Counted from the first letter of the stretch, positions 17,952-27,110 are shown. The stretch: DNA of 64,000 bases from FEN-1279 sp964501535 (GCA_964501535.1 CAZCSV010000003.1:124001-188000); one strand, 5' to 3'. Made by a program: numbers and translations. Notes: generated by a model from the sequence alone, not told the origin.

Positions 17952-18500
17952 TTAATAAACAAAATCTTTTTCTATTTCTTTAAATTTTTTTGCACGTAAA
18001 TCTTTTTCAGATACAATCGGTGTTTCCACTTTCCAATCAATTCCGATATCAGGGTCATTAAATAATATTGCGCGTTCGTCTTTTTTGCTGTAATAATTTG
18101 TGCATTTATACATAAAAATTGCTTCGTCAGAAAGCACAGAGAATCCGTGAGCAAATCCCGGAGGTAGCCAGAACTGGCGGTGATTTTCGTCCGACAGCTC
18201 CACGCCGACGTATTTACCGAAAGTCGGGGAACCAAACCTGATATCGACGGCAACATCAAAGACTTTGCCGGAAATTACCTGACAAAGCTTCCCCTGAGCG
18301 GAATCTCCTACCTGATAGTGCAATCCGCGGATTGTTCCTTTTGTTGATTTTGAAATATTATCCTGAACAAAATCAAAATCAAATCCGTTTTCCGCATATT
18401 TTTGTTTGCTGTAAGATTCAAAAAAGTATCCCCTGCTATCAGGAAAAACATCCGGCTCGATAATTAATAAATCTTCTATATCGGTATTTATAAATTTCAT
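17952..18500 (-). CDS. rfbC: dTDP-4-dehydrorhamnose 3,5-epimerase
   Basis: Cupin-fold epimerase of the dTDP-L-rhamnose pathway, 182 residues. It shows DSRGYFFESY near residue 21, the catalytic His61 in GTIRGLHYQ, and FWLPPGFAHGF near 110, with a Tyr near 130 (MYKCTNYYSK). Its start is five bases after the rfbA stop, so the two are co-transcribed. rfbB and rfbD, which complete the pathway, are not in the window. Confidence 0.94.
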   Translation of the reverse strand: MKFINTDIEDLLIIEPDVFPDSRGYFFESYSKQKYAENGFDFDFVQDNISKSTKGTIRGLHYQVGDSAQGKLCQVISGKVFDVAVDIRFGSPTFGKYVGVELSDENHRQFWLPPGFAHGFSVLSDEAIFMYKCTNYYSKKDERAILFNDPDIGIDWKVETPIVSEKDLRAKKFKEIEKDFVY

Positions 18501-18505
18501 AAGTA

Positions 18506-19369
18506 TTAATCGTTTTTTAAAACTCTCTCCAAATAGTCTTTATAAAGTGATTTTGGAATTTGGGAAATTACTTTTTCAAATTGATTGTGATTAATAAATC
18601 CCATATGATAAGCGATTTCCTCGATACATGCGACTTTAAGTCCCTGTCTGTCTTCTATAACGCCGAAGAATTGTGAAGCTTGGAGCAGTGATTCGGGTGT
18701 ACCTGTATCCAGCCATGCGACTCCGCGTCCGATTTTCACGACGTTTAATTTTCCTTTTTTCAGATATTCGATATTGACATCGGTTATTTCGAGTTCACCG
18801 CGTGCGGAAGGTTTCAGATTTTTCGATATATTAACAACTTCATTATCATAAACATAGAATCCAGGGACTGCATAATTTGATTTAGGAATTTTAGGCTTTT
18901 CTTCGAGAGAGATGGCTTTCCCGTTTTCATCAAATTCCACAATACCATATCTCTGCGGGTCAGTGACTCTGTAGCCGAAGACAGTTGCGCCGTCATTATT
19001 CTTAATCGCATCATAAATAAAATCAAGTTTACCGTAAAAAATATTATCACCGAGAATCAATGACACACTATCCTTACCGATAAATTTATCACCGAGTATA
19101 AATGACTCCGCAATTCCGTTTGGCGCTTTTTGAACCACATACTCAATCTTCAATCCGATATGGGAGCCGTCACCGAATAATTTTATATACAACGGAATTG
19201 TCTCGTCATTAGAAATTATTAATATCTCTTTTATCCCGCTAAGCATTAAAATCGAAAGCGGATAATATATCAACGGTTTATCATAAATCAGAGTTAATTG
19301 TTTGCTATAAATTTTCGAAACGGGATATAGTCTAGTACCCGCACCGCCAGCCAATATTATACCTTTCAT
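18506..19369 (-). CDS. rfbA: Glucose-1-phosphate thymidylyltransferase
   Basis: Makes dTDP-glucose from dTTP and glucose-1-phosphate, 287 residues. The nucleotide-binding motif GGAGTRLYPVSKIYSKQL is at residues 8-25, followed by YDKPLIYYPLS. LGDNIFYG is near 108 and WLDTGTPESLLQAS is near 220. It starts 16 bases after galE and lies five bases before rfbC. The variations SKIYSKQLTLIY relative to the usual KVVSKQLLPVY are mild. Confidence 0.94.
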   Translation of the reverse strand: MKGIILAGGAGTRLYPVSKIYSKQLTLIYDKPLIYYPLSILMLSGIKEILIISNDETIPLYIKLFGDGSHIGLKIEYVVQKAPNGIAESFILGDKFIGKDSVSLILGDNIFYGKLDFIYDAIKNNDGATVFGYRVTDPQRYGIVEFDENGKAISLEEKPKIPKSNYAVPGFYVYDNEVVNISKNLKPSARGELEITDVNIEYLKKGKLNVVKIGRGVAWLDTGTPESLLQASQFFGVIEDRQGLKVACIEEIAYHMGFINHNQFEKVISQIPKSLYKDYLERVLKND

Positions 19370-19385
19370 AAATTATTATTAATTT

Positions 19386-20357
19386 TTAAAATTTTTGATT
19401 TTTATGCCAGTTCCAGGCTGTATCCAAAATACTTTTCAGATTATATTTTGGTATCCAGCCGAGTAATTCTTTTGCTTTTTTATTATCGGCTATTAAAATT
19501 GCCGGGTCACCGGGGCGTCTTTCAGCGATTTCCGCATTAATTTCTCTTCCGGTAATTTTTTTTGCCTCTTCGACAATATTTTTCACGGAATATCCGTTAC
19601 CAGTACCTAAATTTATCTCAGCCGATTCACCTTTTTCAAGATAATCCAATGCTCGAATATGCGCATCCGCAAGATCATTCACGTGAATGTAGTCACGAAT
19701 GCAGGTACCGTCGGGGGTAGGATAATCGTTACCGTAAATTTTAATATTTTTCTTTTTACCCAAAGCGGCAAACAAGACCTGCGGGATCAGATGCGGTTCG
19801 GGGTCGTGGCTTTCGCCGATAACACCGTCATCTGAGGCTCCTGCGGCGTTAAAATACCTTAAAGAGACATATTTCAATCCGAAAATTTCATCATAATCTT
19901 TTAAAATACATTCAATCATATGTTTTGTTCTTGCATAAGGATTGATTGGGTTTACGGGTTCATTTTCCGAAATCGGTATATTTACGGGATTTCCATAGAC
20001 CGAGCACGTTGAAGAGAACACAAACCGTTTGATTCCCAAATCAACAACCGTTTTAATAAGATTAAAACTTCCGAACACATTATTTTTATAATATAAATCC
20101 GGATGTTCAAAAGATTCACCAACATAGGCAAAAGCCGCAAAATGAATAACGGAATCGATAGAGTAATTGACCATAGCATTTTTCAAATTCCTTTCATTCA
20201 GCAAATCCACTTTTTCGAAAGGAACATTTTCCGGTAATGATTCAATATGTCCGCGTAAAAGATTATCGAATACAACGACTTCGATTCCTTTTTCCATCAA
20301 TTTTCTAACAGTATGCGAGCCAATATAGCCGGCGCCGCCTGTAACAAGAACAGTCAT
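19386..20357 (-). CDS. galE: UDP-glucose 4-epimerase
   Basis: SDR-family epimerase interconverting UDP-glucose and UDP-galactose, 323 residues. The NAD loop GGAGYIGSHTV is at 7-17. The active-site SSTCSVYG is near 116 with YARTKHMIE (Tyr-x3-Lys) near 143. The family stretches RYFNAAGA and GTCIRDYIHVNDLADAH are present. It is the first gene of the minus-strand sugar cluster galE-rfbA-rfbC-ugd. Whether it prefers GlcNAc derivatives cannot be judged. Confidence 0.94.
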   Translation of the reverse strand: MTVLVTGGAGYIGSHTVRKLMEKGIEVVVFDNLLRGHIESLPENVPFEKVDLLNERNLKNAMVNYSIDSVIHFAAFAYVGESFEHPDLYYKNNVFGSFNLIKTVVDLGIKRFVFSSTCSVYGNPVNIPISENEPVNPINPYARTKHMIECILKDYDEIFGLKYVSLRYFNAAGASDDGVIGESHDPEPHLIPQVLFAALGKKKNIKIYGNDYPTPDGTCIRDYIHVNDLADAHIRALDYLEKGESAEINLGTGNGYSVKNIVEEAKKITGREINAEIAERRPGDPAILIADNKKAKELLGWIPKYNLKSILDTAWNWHKNQKF

Positions 20358-20571
20358 AATGCCATTAAACGTTATTAAACAAGTAAGTTAACTAAAATTT
20401 ACAAAAATTTAAGTGTAAAATATTTAATATTCCGGGATAAAATATTATATCAAAACGTTTAATATTGAGCCAAAAGATTTGCAATTGATTATTATTTATT
20501 ATATGTTTAGGTTTTGTAAAAATCAATTTCAAGTAACCCGTTTTATTAAAAAATTTAATAAAGGAAGCATT

Positions 20572-21066
20572 ATGAAAAAGTTATTATTCATTTTAATTAT
20601 TTTTTCTTTAGTAATATTTTCCTGCGGGAAGAAAGACTCCGTAACAATAAAAAACGGCCTCGTTTGCGAAATAGACGGGAAGCAATGGGTTGGTGATACT
20701 CTGACTACAAACATAATAAAAAGTGCGGAATACACCGTTATCACATCAACTCTTGCAAATACAACTTCCAAGCAACTTGAACTTTTCAGTATTGTATTGA
20801 AAGGAGAACTTAAAACAGGAGATTATTCTCTTGCCGGCGAAGATAATCAATCATATGTAGAATTCACTTCAACCATGACAAGAAAAGATAACGGTTCTGA
20901 CAAAGAATTTGAAAAATTCCGTTCTTCGGATGGTAAAGTGACGGTAGTAGAATTCGATGAAAATCACGTGGAAGGAACTTTTAATTTCAATCTGGTTACG
21001 ACAGAAGAGCCGAAAAAGACATTAAAAGTTACGGAGGGGAAATTCAACATAAAAATTACAAAGTAG
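20572..21066 (+). CDS. Hypothetical lipoprotein
   Basis: Exported protein of unknown function, about 164 residues. The start chosen is the ATG at 20572, which has a good ribosome-binding site (AAGGAAGC) and opens a clear lipoprotein signal (MKKLLFILIIFSLVIFSC, with Cys18 as the lipidation site). The frame stays open upstream to 20479, but that would bury the signal peptide. The mature part is polar, with beta-rich repeats of T and K and no motif I recognise. It may form a unit with the next two small exported proteins. Confidence 0.75.
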   Translation: MKKLLFILIIFSLVIFSCGKKDSVTIKNGLVCEIDGKQWVGDTLTTNIIKSAEYTVITSTLANTTSKQLELFSIVLKGELKTGDYSLAGEDNQSYVEFTSTMTRKDNGSDKEFEKFRSSDGKVTVVEFDENHVEGTFNFNLVTTEEPKKTLKVTEGKFNIKITK

Positions 21067-21081
21067 ACAGATTACTATTAT

Positions 21082-21555
21082 ATGAAAGTAAAAAAATTAT
21101 TTTTTTCGATAATAATTTTCTTATCGATTTATTCGTCTATATTTTCCCAGCCAAAAGACGTAATATATATCGATTTCGGAGCATTAATAGCGGGCACAGC
21201 CGCAACAATAGGAATAGGAATAAATTACGAGAGGATGCTCAACAACAACATAAGTTTAAGAGCCGGAATAAATTTTGTTTCACAAGAAGGCAGATTCACC
21301 AGAAATTTAATGATTGGGACACCTGTTTCCGCTAACTTTTTCACTTCCGCCGACGACAGGATAGAAGGAGGGATAGGGAGCGGAATTGCATTTAATGTAA
21401 TAGGACATGTTACAAAAAACATGTTCCCCGGTGCAACATTCAGATTCGGTTACAGATATCAAAAGCGCGATGGTGAAGGGAAATTTATCAAAGCCGGTCT
21501 GGAATTTCCGTCAAATTTGTATTTCTCTTTGGTCGGGATAGGATACAGCAGGTAA
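21082..21555 (+). CDS. Hypothetical exported beta-barrel-like protein
   Basis: 157 residues with a signal peptide (hydrophobic 6-20, ending IFSQ). The mature part has alternating hydrophobic strands and Gly (GIGINYERMLNNNISLRAGI, FRFGYRYQ) and ends with a strand YFSLVGIGYSR. It resembles small eight-stranded outer-membrane barrels of the Bacteroidota. The function is unknown. It lies 15 bases after the lipoprotein gene, so is probably in the same operon. Confidence 0.7.
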   Translation: MKVKKLFFSIIIFLSIYSSIFSQPKDVIYIDFGALIAGTAATIGIGINYERMLNNNISLRAGINFVSQEGRFTRNLMIGTPVSANFFTSADDRIEGGIGSGIAFNVIGHVTKNMFPGATFRFGYRYQKRDGEGKFIKAGLEFPSNLYFSLVGIGYSR

Positions 21556-21603
21556 TTTCTTTAAAAGAGTAAATTAAAGAGAATAAAATTTAAGAACTTA
21601 TAT

Positions 21604-22197
21604 ATGTATAAACTAAAAATTCCATACGCTTTATTTTTTATAATTTCCTGCGCTTATTTCTGGTCATGTTCAGCTTCGGCTCCTGTAAGCAGCTGGAAAA
21701 ACACCGGGTATAAAAATATAAGCATAAAGAAACTGTTTGACTTCGCTATTTTAAGAAATCCGGACGACAAAAGGGAATTCGAAGAAAAATTCGACATTGG
21801 TTTCAGTTATGAAAGTATAGATGCCCACTCCCAGCAGGAATTTCCGTTTTTTTCAATAAAGCCGACGGTGGAGGAATTATCAGGAGTGATTTCGGAGAAT
21901 AATTTCGATTATCTTTTTACCATAAAATATCTCGAGAAAATTTCGGATAAAGCAAAATACGAAGATATTACTTATGATATATATTTGAAGAAAGGGATGG
22001 AAAGAATAAACAGTCCAGATTACAAAGAAAAAGTCTGGAACGTAAATTTCGAAGTTATTCTTTTTTCAGTAAAAGATAAAAAACCTGTATGGGCAGGAAT
22101 ATTCAAAACAATCGATGACATACCTATGGAAGCAGCGATAGATTTAACAATCAGGACAATTAACAATTTGTACAAAGAAGGGATTATAAAAAAATAA
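21604..22197 (+). CDS. Hypothetical lipoprotein
   Basis: 197 residues. The N-terminal hydrophobic segment ends in FWSC at 19-22, giving a plausible lipidation Cys. The rest is soluble and charged, with no motif I recognise. The pattern SSWKN...KKLFDFAILRNPD near the start and VWAGIFKTIDDIP near the end resembles small DUF4136-type lipoproteins only loosely, so no function is given. It follows two other small exported proteins on the same strand. Confidence 0.65.
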   Translation: MYKLKIPYALFFIISCAYFWSCSASAPVSSWKNTGYKNISIKKLFDFAILRNPDDKREFEEKFDIGFSYESIDAHSQQEFPFFSIKPTVEELSGVISENNFDYLFTIKYLEKISDKAKYEDITYDIYLKKGMERINSPDYKEKVWNVNFEVILFSVKDKKPVWAGIFKTIDDIPMEAAIDLTIRTINNLYKEGIIKK

Positions 22198-22335
22198 GCT
22201 CTATAAAAAAGTAATCCTGACTATAAGCACGACTGCAAAATAAAAAAGAGTTTAAACAACCCGTCAATAGGTTAAATAAACTACAGCAGAGAGTGAGGGA
22301 TTAGCTTCGCTGATACCTTTTTGACCATATAGAAC
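22198..22335. other. Gap with a duplicated tRNA-Ser 3' fragment
   Basis: No gene is seen. GCAGAGAGTGAGGGATT (22286-22302) is an exact 17-base direct copy of 22377-22393, which is the 3' end and T-arm of the tRNA-Ser gene. It is followed by TTAGCTTCGCTGA, a word shared with 4316-4328. The copy cannot fold as a tRNA. Confidence 0.6.
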
Positions 22336-22376
22336 AAAAAAGGTTATTCCGCTTAAACGTAAGTGAAATAACCTTT
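22336..22376 (-). terminator. Rho-independent terminator of tRNA-Ser
   Basis: On the minus strand, directly after the tRNA 3' end, a long hairpin (perfect 10-base outer arms AAAGGTTATT and complement, extended with two mismatches) is followed by six T residues. It starts within two bases of the mature tRNA 3' end. Confidence 0.85.
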
Positions 22377-22377
22377 G

Positions 22378-22464
22378 CAGAGAGTGAGGGATTCGAACCC
22401 TCGATACGCTTTCACGTATACACGCTCTCCAGGCGTGCCTCTTAAACCACTCGAGCAACTCTCT
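22378..22464 (-). tRNA. tRNA-Ser(GGA)
   Basis: The minus strand folds as a class II tRNA of 87 bases without an encoded CCA. The acceptor AGAGAGT pairs with ACTCTCT, and the discriminator is G73. The anticodon stem CACGC/GCGTG surrounds loop CTGGAGA with anticodon GGA (Ser, UCU/UCC). A long variable arm (TACGTGAAAGCGTA) is present, as expected for serine. The T-loop GGTTCGAATCC is normal. The first pair is A1-U72, which is less usual. Confidence 0.95.
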
Positions 22465-22644
22465 GTGTTTAGTTTACAAATCTACACATTTTAAAAGTTT
22501 TTTAAAACACAAAAAAGCAAAGATGGAAATAATAATACCAAAGGAGCTTTATTTTATGCAAATCTTTTCCCTTTTATTCAAGTTATATAAAAATTAATTT
22601 GTTATCTACTGAATTTATTTTTCATATAACAAGTAAATTCCAAT

Positions 22645-22944
22645 ATGAGAAAAATTGATTTAAGATTAATAATACCGAGGAACATGATTTTTTGTGCCTG
22701 TCCGAACTGCAAACAGGTAGCAACTTTAGAGAGAGCAAAATCGAGCAGCAAGAGAAAGAAATTTTTTTTAACACTTTTCAGATTTAAGAGATATCACTGC
22801 AAATCTTGCAAATGGGACGGATACATTTTCCTTTATGCTTTTCCCCGAAATATAAAGAGAATAATACTAAATTATTTAATTATATTTGCAATCACGGTTG
22901 CAAGTATTTTCATAATGAATTTACTTCTAAGATATTTTTTCTGA
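22645..22944 (+). CDS. Small zinc-ribbon membrane protein, unknown
   Basis: 99 residues, no function recognised. It has two cysteine pairs, CPNC (19-22) and CKSC (about 52-55), that could bind zinc in a rubredoxin-like knuckle, separated by a Lys/Arg-rich stretch (KSSSKRKKFF). One transmembrane helix near the C-terminus (YLIIFAITVASIFIMNLLL) follows. Its 3' end overlaps the convergent DedA gene by 18 bases. An upstream frame or a different start is not apparent. Confidence 0.6.
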   Translation: MRKIDLRLIIPRNMIFCACPNCKQVATLERAKSSSKRKKFFLTLFRFKRYHCKSCKWDGYIFLYAFPRNIKRIILNYLIIFAITVASIFIMNLLLRYFF

Positions 22945-23601
22945 TTCCACTTGTTCGGTTTCTTTATTCTTTTTCAATTTATGCGAAATAAATTTTATTA
23001 TCGCAGGAAGCAAAGAAACAAATACAACAATAATTATAACAAGTTCCAGTCTTTTTACGACACCCGGGAAGAGTTGTCCGAGGAAATAACCTGCTAAAGT
23101 CATACTCAAAACCCAAGAAACGCCGCCGATTATATCATAGAGCAGAAATTTAGAATATTTCATCTGCCCAACACCGGCCACTGTAGCGGCAAAAGTTCTT
23201 ATGATAGGCATAAAGCGAGCAATAGCAATCGTAAATCCGCCATATTTATCATAAAAATTTTTTGTTTTCAAGATATAGTCTTTTCTAAAGAAGAACGATT
23301 GTTCTTTTGTAAATATTTTTGGACCGATTTTTTTTCCGATTAAATATCCCACTGAGTCTCCCAATAAAGTAGCGGGAATCAGAAGAGAAATCAAAACAAT
23401 AATATCCAAGTCCCCTCTCGATGCAAATATTCCAGCGGTCACCAGCAAAGAATCACCCGGCAGGAAAAATCCGACGAGCATTCCTGTTTCCGCAAAAACA
23501 AATATTGTTAACACGGTATAAGCGATACCATAATCGCAGGCAAGCTTAATAACATATTCGACGTCATACAGATGACTAAAAATTTCCTTCAGTACTTCCA
23601 A
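22927..23601 (-). CDS. DedA-family membrane protein
   Basis: Polytopic inner-membrane protein of the DedA/VTT family, 224 residues. The family is linked to undecaprenyl-phosphate or phospholipid flipping. It shows the signature ETGMLVGFFLPGDSLLVTAG near residues 38-57, the reentrant-loop Arg in ARFMPIIRTFAATVAG near 128, and four to five hydrophobic segments. The C-terminus is a charged tail (KLKKNKETEQ). The gene stands alone, next to uvrD/pcrA on the same strand with a 49-base gap. Confidence 0.92.
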   Translation of the reverse strand: MEVLKEIFSHLYDVEYVIKLACDYGIAYTVLTIFVFAETGMLVGFFLPGDSLLVTAGIFASRGDLDIIVLISLLIPATLLGDSVGYLIGKKIGPKIFTKEQSFFFRKDYILKTKNFYDKYGGFTIAIARFMPIIRTFAATVAGVGQMKYSKFLLYDIIGGVSWVLSMTLAGYFLGQLFPGVVKRLELVIIIVVFVSLLPAIIKFISHKLKKNKETEQVESEKIS

Positions 23602-23650
23602 ATGTAATAATATTTATGTTAAAAAAGAATTATGCAAAATAAAAAAAATC

Positions 23651-25882
23651 CTATTCACATTCCACTCTCATTTTTGCATATTTTAGAATAATTTTTTTCA
23701 AACCAATCTCATCGAAATATATATCGGCTTTTTTATCGAGTCCTTTTCCGGAGACAGAAATTACCGTACCTTTTCCGAAATGGTCGTGATAAATATTAAC
23801 GCCTTTTTTGATATCGGGGAATTTATCATCAAAATGATTTTCCGAGCCACCGGATTTATTTACGAAATAATCATAGTTCAGATTAATCCTTTTAGGTTTT
23901 TTTAGTTCATCGGAGAGCAAATGGCTGCTTTTTTTATTTATCCTCAATCTTTCATAGAAGACCAGATTTTTCTCTTCGGTTTCCGATTCAATTTCTTTCA
24001 GAAATCTCGATTTCATCTGATAAGACTGGACACCGAACCGATATCTCTGATTAGCGAATGAAATAAAAAGTTTTTCTTTAGCTCTAGTGATTGCGACATA
24101 AAAGAGTCTTCTTTCCTCTTCCATATCTTCCTCTGCGTTAAGTGCACCGCTGACAGGGAACAGACCTTCTTCAAGTCCTGTGATAAACACGACCGGGAAT
24201 TCAAGTCCTTTTGCCGAATGGATAGTCATAAGGGTCACGGCATTTTTCCTGTTATCAACTTCGTCGATATCGGCAACGAGCGAGACCTGCTGGAGGAAAT
24301 TTTCCAGTGTAGGTTCATCGGAATCGTCTTCAAATTCAGCTATAGCGGAAATAAGTTCATTGATATTATTTATTCTTTCATCGGACTCGACTGTATTTTC
24401 GAGACGCAGTTCTTTCAGTGTTCCCATCTCATCAATAATTCCCCTGACGACTTCGGAGAGAGAGATATCGCTTTTCAAGAAAGAATATTTATTTATAAAA
24501 TTCAGGATTCCCATCAGAAGATTTTTCGTCCTGCTTGAGAATATGCCTTCTTCATCCACGAGTTTAATGGCATCAAAGAGCTGGATATTTTTCCCGGCGG
24601 CCAAGTCTTGCAGTTTCACGATTGTTGTTTTACCTATACCGGGTTTCAAGTTCAGGACTCTGAGCATAGCTTCATCATCTTTCGGATTAACGACAATTTT
24701 CAGATGGCAGAGAATATCTTTAATTTCTTTTCTCTGATAAAATCTGATACCTCCGACGATAATATATGGAATTCCGTTTTGTCTGAGGGATTCTTCGAGA
24801 ACGCGGGACTGAGCATTAGTTCTGTAGAGAAGAGCAAAGTCATTGTATTTCAGTTTTCTTTTATGAATTTCCTGAGAAATGTACTTCGAAATTCTTCCGG
24901 CTTCGTCTTTATCTGTCATAGATTCAATGATATGGATTTCATCACCGTTTTCATTATCGGTCCAGAGATTTTTTTCGATTTGTTTAACGTTTTTCCGAAT
25001 CACGCAACCTGCGAAAGAGAGAATATTCTGAGTAGAGCGGTAGTTTTTTTCGAGTTTAATGATTTTACAATCCGAGAAGTCGGATTCGAAGTCAAAAATA
25101 TTTTGAATTTCCGCGCCACGCCATTTATAAATCGACTGGGCATCATCCCCTACGACGGAGATATTTTTATATTTTTCAGCGAGCATTTTTACGATTATAT
25201 ACTGTGCTTTATTCGTATCCTGATATTCGTCTATCAAAATAAACCGAAAACGACTGCTGTATTTTAACAGTGATTCCTGATGTCTCTCGAATAATTCAAT
25301 TGGTTTCATAAGCAAATCATCAAAATCCATAGCATTGCTTTTATACAAAATCCGCTGGTATTCGGGATAAACTTTTTCGATAATTTTCTCGTAAAAAGTT
25401 TTTGCTGTCTGTGAAAATTCTTCGGGTGAGATTAATTTATTTTTCAGAAAGCTTATTGTTGCCTGAACTCCTCTAGGGTTCGTTTTTTCAGTAGATATGC
25501 CGCTATCCTGCATCACCTGTTTAATCACATTAACGGATTCATCGGTATCATAAATAGTAAAATTCCTTGTAAATCCGATTTTATCGGCTTCCATTCTCAG
25601 GATTCTCGCAAAAACGGAATGGAATGTCCCCATCCAGATACTATCTGCGCTTGAATTCAACAGAGCGGCGACTCTTTCTTTCATTTCGCCGGCGGCTTTA
25701 TTGGTGAAAGTGAGGGCAAGGATATTATAAGGACTGACACCCGACTCGACGAGGTGAGCGACCTTATAAGTAAGCACGCGGGTTTTACCGCTACCCGCGC
25801 CCGCGATAATCATACAGGGACCATCTATTTCCTCAACAGCTTTTTTCTGTTCGGGATTTAATACAGATAAATCTAAAGACAT
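23651..25882 (-). CDS. pcrA: ATP-dependent DNA helicase UvrD/PcrA
   Basis: Superfamily 1A 3'-5' helicase used in nucleotide excision repair, mismatch repair and clearing of RecA or stalled polymerase, 743 residues. Motif I AGAGSGKTR is at about 28-36, motif Ia TFTNKAAGEM, motif II DEYQDTNKAQ and motif III GDDAQSIYKWRGAE. Motif IV is KNYRSTQNIL, motif V TIHSAKGLEFPVVF and motif VI VAITRAKEKLFIS. The C-terminal ~60 residues resemble the Tudor-like RNA polymerase-binding tail of PcrA (FGKGTVISVSG). It could equally be called uvrD. Confidence 0.95.
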   Translation of the reverse strand: MSLDLSVLNPEQKKAVEEIDGPCMIIAGAGSGKTRVLTYKVAHLVESGVSPYNILALTFTNKAAGEMKERVAALLNSSADSIWMGTFHSVFARILRMEADKIGFTRNFTIYDTDESVNVIKQVMQDSGISTEKTNPRGVQATISFLKNKLISPEEFSQTAKTFYEKIIEKVYPEYQRILYKSNAMDFDDLLMKPIELFERHQESLLKYSSRFRFILIDEYQDTNKAQYIIVKMLAEKYKNISVVGDDAQSIYKWRGAEIQNIFDFESDFSDCKIIKLEKNYRSTQNILSFAGCVIRKNVKQIEKNLWTDNENGDEIHIIESMTDKDEAGRISKYISQEIHKRKLKYNDFALLYRTNAQSRVLEESLRQNGIPYIIVGGIRFYQRKEIKDILCHLKIVVNPKDDEAMLRVLNLKPGIGKTTIVKLQDLAAGKNIQLFDAIKLVDEEGIFSSRTKNLLMGILNFINKYSFLKSDISLSEVVRGIIDEMGTLKELRLENTVESDERINNINELISAIAEFEDDSDEPTLENFLQQVSLVADIDEVDNRKNAVTLMTIHSAKGLEFPVVFITGLEEGLFPVSGALNAEEDMEEERRLFYVAITRAKEKLFISFANQRYRFGVQSYQMKSRFLKEIESETEEKNLVFYERLRINKKSSHLLSDELKKPKRINLNYDYFVNKSGGSENHFDDKFPDIKKGVNIYHDHFGKGTVISVSGKGLDKKADIYFDEIGLKKIILKYAKMRVECE

Positions 25883-25979
25883 TAAAAATTTGCGATAAAA
25901 AGGTATTAAAGCATCAAGATAATTAATTTATAAAAGATAAGAAATATTAAAGGAAAATCCATAGAAATAATTATTAAAT

Positions 25980-27095
25980 ATGTTTAAATTGTTTTATATG
26001 CGGAAAAATATTTTAGATTATACATTACCGGAACTGGGAAAACAGATAGTTGAGCTGGAAGAGAAGAGGTACAGGGCAATTCAGATTTTCAGGCAGATAC
26101 ACGATAAAAATATTTTCAATTTCGAGAATATAAAAAACATTCCGAAAGATTTAATCATAAAACTTACAAGAGAATTTCGTATAGATTTGCCGAGACTGGC
26201 AGAAGTAAAAGAATCTTCAATAGACAGCACGAAAAAATTTTTATTCGAGCTGCCGGTAAGCAAGGAATTGATAGAATCGGTTTTAATAGCAGAAAAAGGC
26301 AGGAAAACGATTTGCGTATCCACTCAGGCGGGATGCAATGCGGGATGCGAATTCTGCGCTACGGGGAAAATTGGATTCAGAAAAAATTTAAGTCCTTCGG
26401 AAATAGTCACTCAAATATATTCAGTATCGAAGCAAACGGGAGAGAAACCGACAAACATAGTATTTATGGGAATGGGAGAGCCGTTTTTAAATTACGATAA
26501 CTTTTTAAAGTCAGTGAAAATTCTGACAGATGAAAACGGATTTGGAATATCTTCCAGAAAAATCACTGTATCGACTATTGGTTTAACGGACAGGATTCGG
26601 GAGTTTGCGGACGATTTATGCGCCGCAGAAAATAAAAAGATTAAGAATATAAAGCTTGCATTATCGCTTCACTCGACGGACAACGGATTCAGGGAGAGTT
26701 TAATACCGATTTCGAGAAAGAATCCCCTGCCGAAGATTTACGAGGAGTTGAATTATTTTTACAAGAGGACAAGGAACAAAATTACATTCGAATATATTTA
26801 TTTCGAAGGACTGAACGACTCTGAAAACGACATTAAGAGGTTAGGGAAAATCACAAAGATGTTTCCGTGCAACATAAACGTGATTCCTTTTCATCCTATC
26901 GATTTCAAGCTGAAAGAGCCGCTGGAAAAATACAACGGCAAGGATTTTTCACTTTCAAAAAATAAAATATTTGATTTTATTGAAAGACTTAGGAAAAACA
27001 ACGTAATTGTAAATTTAAGGCAAAGCAGCGGGGTAGACATACACGCCGCATGCGGGCAGCTTGCAGGAAAAAACTTAATTAAAACAAAACAATAA
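25980..27095 (+). CDS. rlmN: Dual-specificity 23S rRNA (A2503)/tRNA (A37) C2-methyltransferase
   Basis: Radical-SAM methylase RlmN, 371 residues. The [4Fe-4S] motif CNAGCEFCATG (CX3CX2C) is near residue 117, following QAG. GEPFLNYDN lies near 165 and the S-adenosylmethionine and substrate part continues with TVSTIGLTDRI. The catalytic cysteine is in DIHAACGQLAG near the C-terminus. The start at 25980 or the ATG at 25998 are both possible; the conserved alignment begins close to the latter. adk follows 15 bases downstream. Confidence 0.95.
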   Translation: MFKLFYMRKNILDYTLPELGKQIVELEEKRYRAIQIFRQIHDKNIFNFENIKNIPKDLIIKLTREFRIDLPRLAEVKESSIDSTKKFLFELPVSKELIESVLIAEKGRKTICVSTQAGCNAGCEFCATGKIGFRKNLSPSEIVTQIYSVSKQTGEKPTNIVFMGMGEPFLNYDNFLKSVKILTDENGFGISSRKITVSTIGLTDRIREFADDLCAAENKKIKNIKLALSLHSTDNGFRESLIPISRKNPLPKIYEELNYFYKRTRNKITFEYIYFEGLNDSENDIKRLGKITKMFPCNINVIPFHPIDFKLKEPLEKYNGKDFSLSKNKIFDFIERLRKNNVIVNLRQSSGVDIHAACGQLAGKNLIKTKQ

Positions 27096-27110
27096 AAAAT
27101 ACGTATAATT

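Noticed and set aside
20479..20571. Longer N-terminus for the lipoprotein at 20572
   Set aside because: The ATG at 20572 has a good ribosome-binding site and begins the lipoprotein signal.
22286..22464. Active prophage or island attachment site
   Set aside because: No integrase or cargo genes lie nearby, so only a possible scar is reported.
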